From Denitratimonas yunnanensis (SeqCode) (GTDB lineage: Bacteria; Pseudomonadota; Gammaproteobacteria; Xanthomonadales; Xanthomonadaceae), in the NCBI GenBank assembly GCA_026410415.1, contig JAPMLR010000002.1:124001-188000 (forward strand): a stretch of DNA of 64,000 bases, given 5' to 3'. Below the pieces are notes generated by a model, which worked only from the letters and a program-made list of their open reading frames with translations, was not told the origin of the DNA and did no database searches. Each line of letters opens with the position of its first letter. Within the stretch, counting starts at the first letter, position 1. Below are positions 62,949 to 64,000 of the stretch, piece by piece. The position numbers and the translations under genes are program-made.

Positions 62949-64000
62949 ATGCCGGAGGCGCCAGGCGGCATGGGAGATCGCGCCGCGCTGGTCGCCGAGC
63001 GCGAGTCCCTGTTGCAACGCCTGCGCGATGTGGAGGCGATTCTGGACGCGCCGGGCCATGCCGTTCCAGTCAGCCATATGCAATCATCCTGGCAGGCGGT
63101 GCTGAACGCGCTGCCCGCCCATATCGCGCTGCTGGATCCGGACGGCTGCATCGTGGCAGTGAACGAGGCCTGGCGCCGCTTTGCCGTCGCAAATGCCTTC
63201 CCCGGCGATGCCTTCGGAGTTGGTCAGAACTATCTGTCGGTCTGTGCCGGGGCCCGGGGCGAGCATGGCGACGAGGCCCGGGATGTGCATCACGGGATAC
63301 GTGCCGTTCTCGCCGGCGAATCAGCGGAATTCTCGCTGGAGTATCCCTGTCACTCGCCCGATACCAGGCGCTGGTTCCGGATGACGGTCACGCCCATCCA
63401 TCCCGCCGGCTCGCGCGGGTGCGTGGTGATGCATCTGGACATCACCGACAGGAAACTGGCCGAAGAATCGCTCCGCAGCAGTGAAGTCAGGATGCGCGCG
63501 ATCCTTGATGTCGAGCCTGAGTGCATCAAGGCGGTGTCTGCCGAAGGAGTGATCCTTTCGATCAACGAGGCGGGAGTCAGGCTGTTCGGCGTGGACACGG
63601 CCGATGAAATCGTCGGAAAACCGATGCTGGGCCACATCCATCCCGACAACCGGAGCGCCTATGCGCATTTCCACGATAGTGTCGTCGCCGGCAATGGCGG
63701 GGTGCTCCGGTACCGGATCGTCGATGCGCGCGGCAAGGTGAAACTGGTCGAATCGCACTCGACGCCACTGCACGACGACGGCAGGATCTCGGCTCGGGTG
63801 AGCGTCACCCGCGACGTCACCGAGCGGAAGCTGGCGGAAGAGCGTCTCGAGAATCTGAGGAAGCTGAACCAGCATGTGCTCGATTCGGTGGGCGAGGGCA
63901 TCCAGGGTGTCGATCTGGACGGTCGGATCACCTTCGCCAATCCCGCGGCCGAGTCCATTCTGGGTTGGCGTGAGGACGAGATCACGGGAAGCGAGGCGCA
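62949..64000 (+). CDS. Multi-PAS sensor protein, 3'-truncated by window end
   Basis: At least 350 residues with no stop before the end. A short coiled helix (RAALVAERESLLQRLRDVEAIL) is followed by three PAS domains: QAVLNALPAHIALLDPDGCIVAVNEAW (about 48-170), MRAILDVEPECIKAVSAEGVILSINEAG (about 178-300) with PAC-type end DVTERKLAEERLENL, and HVLDSVGEGIQGVDLDGRITFANPAA beginning at about 312. An output domain (kinase, GGDEF or both) must lie beyond the window; it is probably the input partner for the adjacent REC-EAL regulators. GGGGG precedes the ATG; TTG at 62916 is another start. Confidence 0.88.
   Translation, partial: MPEAPGGMGDRAALVAERESLLQRLRDVEAILDAPGHAVPVSHMQSSWQAVLNALPAHIALLDPDGCIVAVNEAWRRFAVANAFPGDAFGVGQNYLSVCAGARGEHGDEARDVHHGIRAVLAGESAEFSLEYPCHSPDTRRWFRMTVTPIHPAGSRGCVVMHLDITDRKLAEESLRSSEVRMRAILDVEPECIKAVSAEGVILSINEAGVRLFGVDTADEIVGKPMLGHIHPDNRSAYAHFHDSVVAGNGGVLRYRIVDARGKVKLVESHSTPLHDDGRISARVSVTRDVTERKLAEERLENLRKLNQHVLDSVGEGIQGVDLDGRITFANPAAESILGWREDEITGSEA

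Overview
The window is a high-GC chromosomal segment, with few mobile-looking features, from a gammaproteobacterium of the Xanthomonadales/Lysobacterales type. Three things point there: 6S RNA sits directly upstream of the 5-formyltetrahydrofolate cyclo-ligase gene; a XanB2-like chorismatase, a PPi-type phosphofructokinase, a conditioned-medium-factor-like lipase and several kinase-TPR proteins are present; and a secreted protein ends in a '...FSDGFED' tail that I associate with Dokdonella/Rhodanobacteraceae-like genomes. Genus is inference. No IS element, prophage or CRISPR array was recognised.

Layout. 1-6.3 kb: 3' end of an APS kinase gene, a DUF3016 protein, a D-2-hydroxyacid dehydrogenase, a lemA-M48 metalloprotease pair and a divergent serine hydrolase. 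6.3-7.5 kb: a histone-H1-like Ala/Lys repeat protein, with a promoter-plus-terminator unit upstream that looks like an unannotated small RNA. 7.5-11.2 kb: gcvT-gcvH and a divergent MFS-acyltransferase fusion. 11.2-14.7 kb: a thioesterase, then 6S RNA-ygfA-EVE-rpiA-chorismatase. 14.7-23 kb: an exported protein of unknown function, a 1-kb gap with a possible small exported protein, a PdsR-type response regulator, two 5'-truncated genes abutting head to head (a kinase-type TPR tail and a SLOG-like/class III cyclase protein), and a secreted lipase-like hydrolase.

23-33 kb: beta-carbonic anhydrase, a tricorn-type protease, and two convergent membrane Ser/Thr kinases (one TPR, one with a proline-rich linker), then small conserved proteins. 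34-38.3 kb: hrpB translationally coupled to a phytoene-desaturase-like oxidoreductase. 38.6-41.5 kb: a tightly overlapping lipid operon, mscS-ynbA-like-plsC-ynbB/cdsA-like. 41.5-49 kb: bioD, msrC-tfoX_C, a LOG protein, then a long + strand run pepQ-rpe-rraA-cytochrome c-mini-djlA-glycerate kinase-like-mgtE. 49-53.5 kb: PPi-phosphofructokinase and an ECF sigma/kinase-TPR pair. 53.7-59.1 kb: the DGFED secreted protein, adk, a small membrane protein, mpl, bolA, a YbaN/DUF454 protein and a CAU tRNA. 59.5-64 kb: a signalling island with Hpt, two REC-EAL proteins and a multi-PAS protein that runs off the end.

How it works together. The housekeeping genes cover one-carbon metabolism (gcvTH, ygfA), the pentose phosphate branch (rpiA, rpe) and glycolysis via PPi-PFK, peptidoglycan recycling (mpl), phospholipid handling (two PlsC-type enzymes and the ynbAB-like pair) and biotin. 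Between them lies a dense layer of signalling: three intact Ser/Thr kinases, a relic of a fourth, a divergent nucleotide cyclase, and c-di-GMP phosphodiesterase-type response regulators. The least explained items are the RNA unit at about 6.9-7.1 kb, the truncated gene junction near 19.09 kb, the lipid operon with a variant CDP-alcohol phosphotransferase motif, and the small exported protein beside the PdsR-like regulator.
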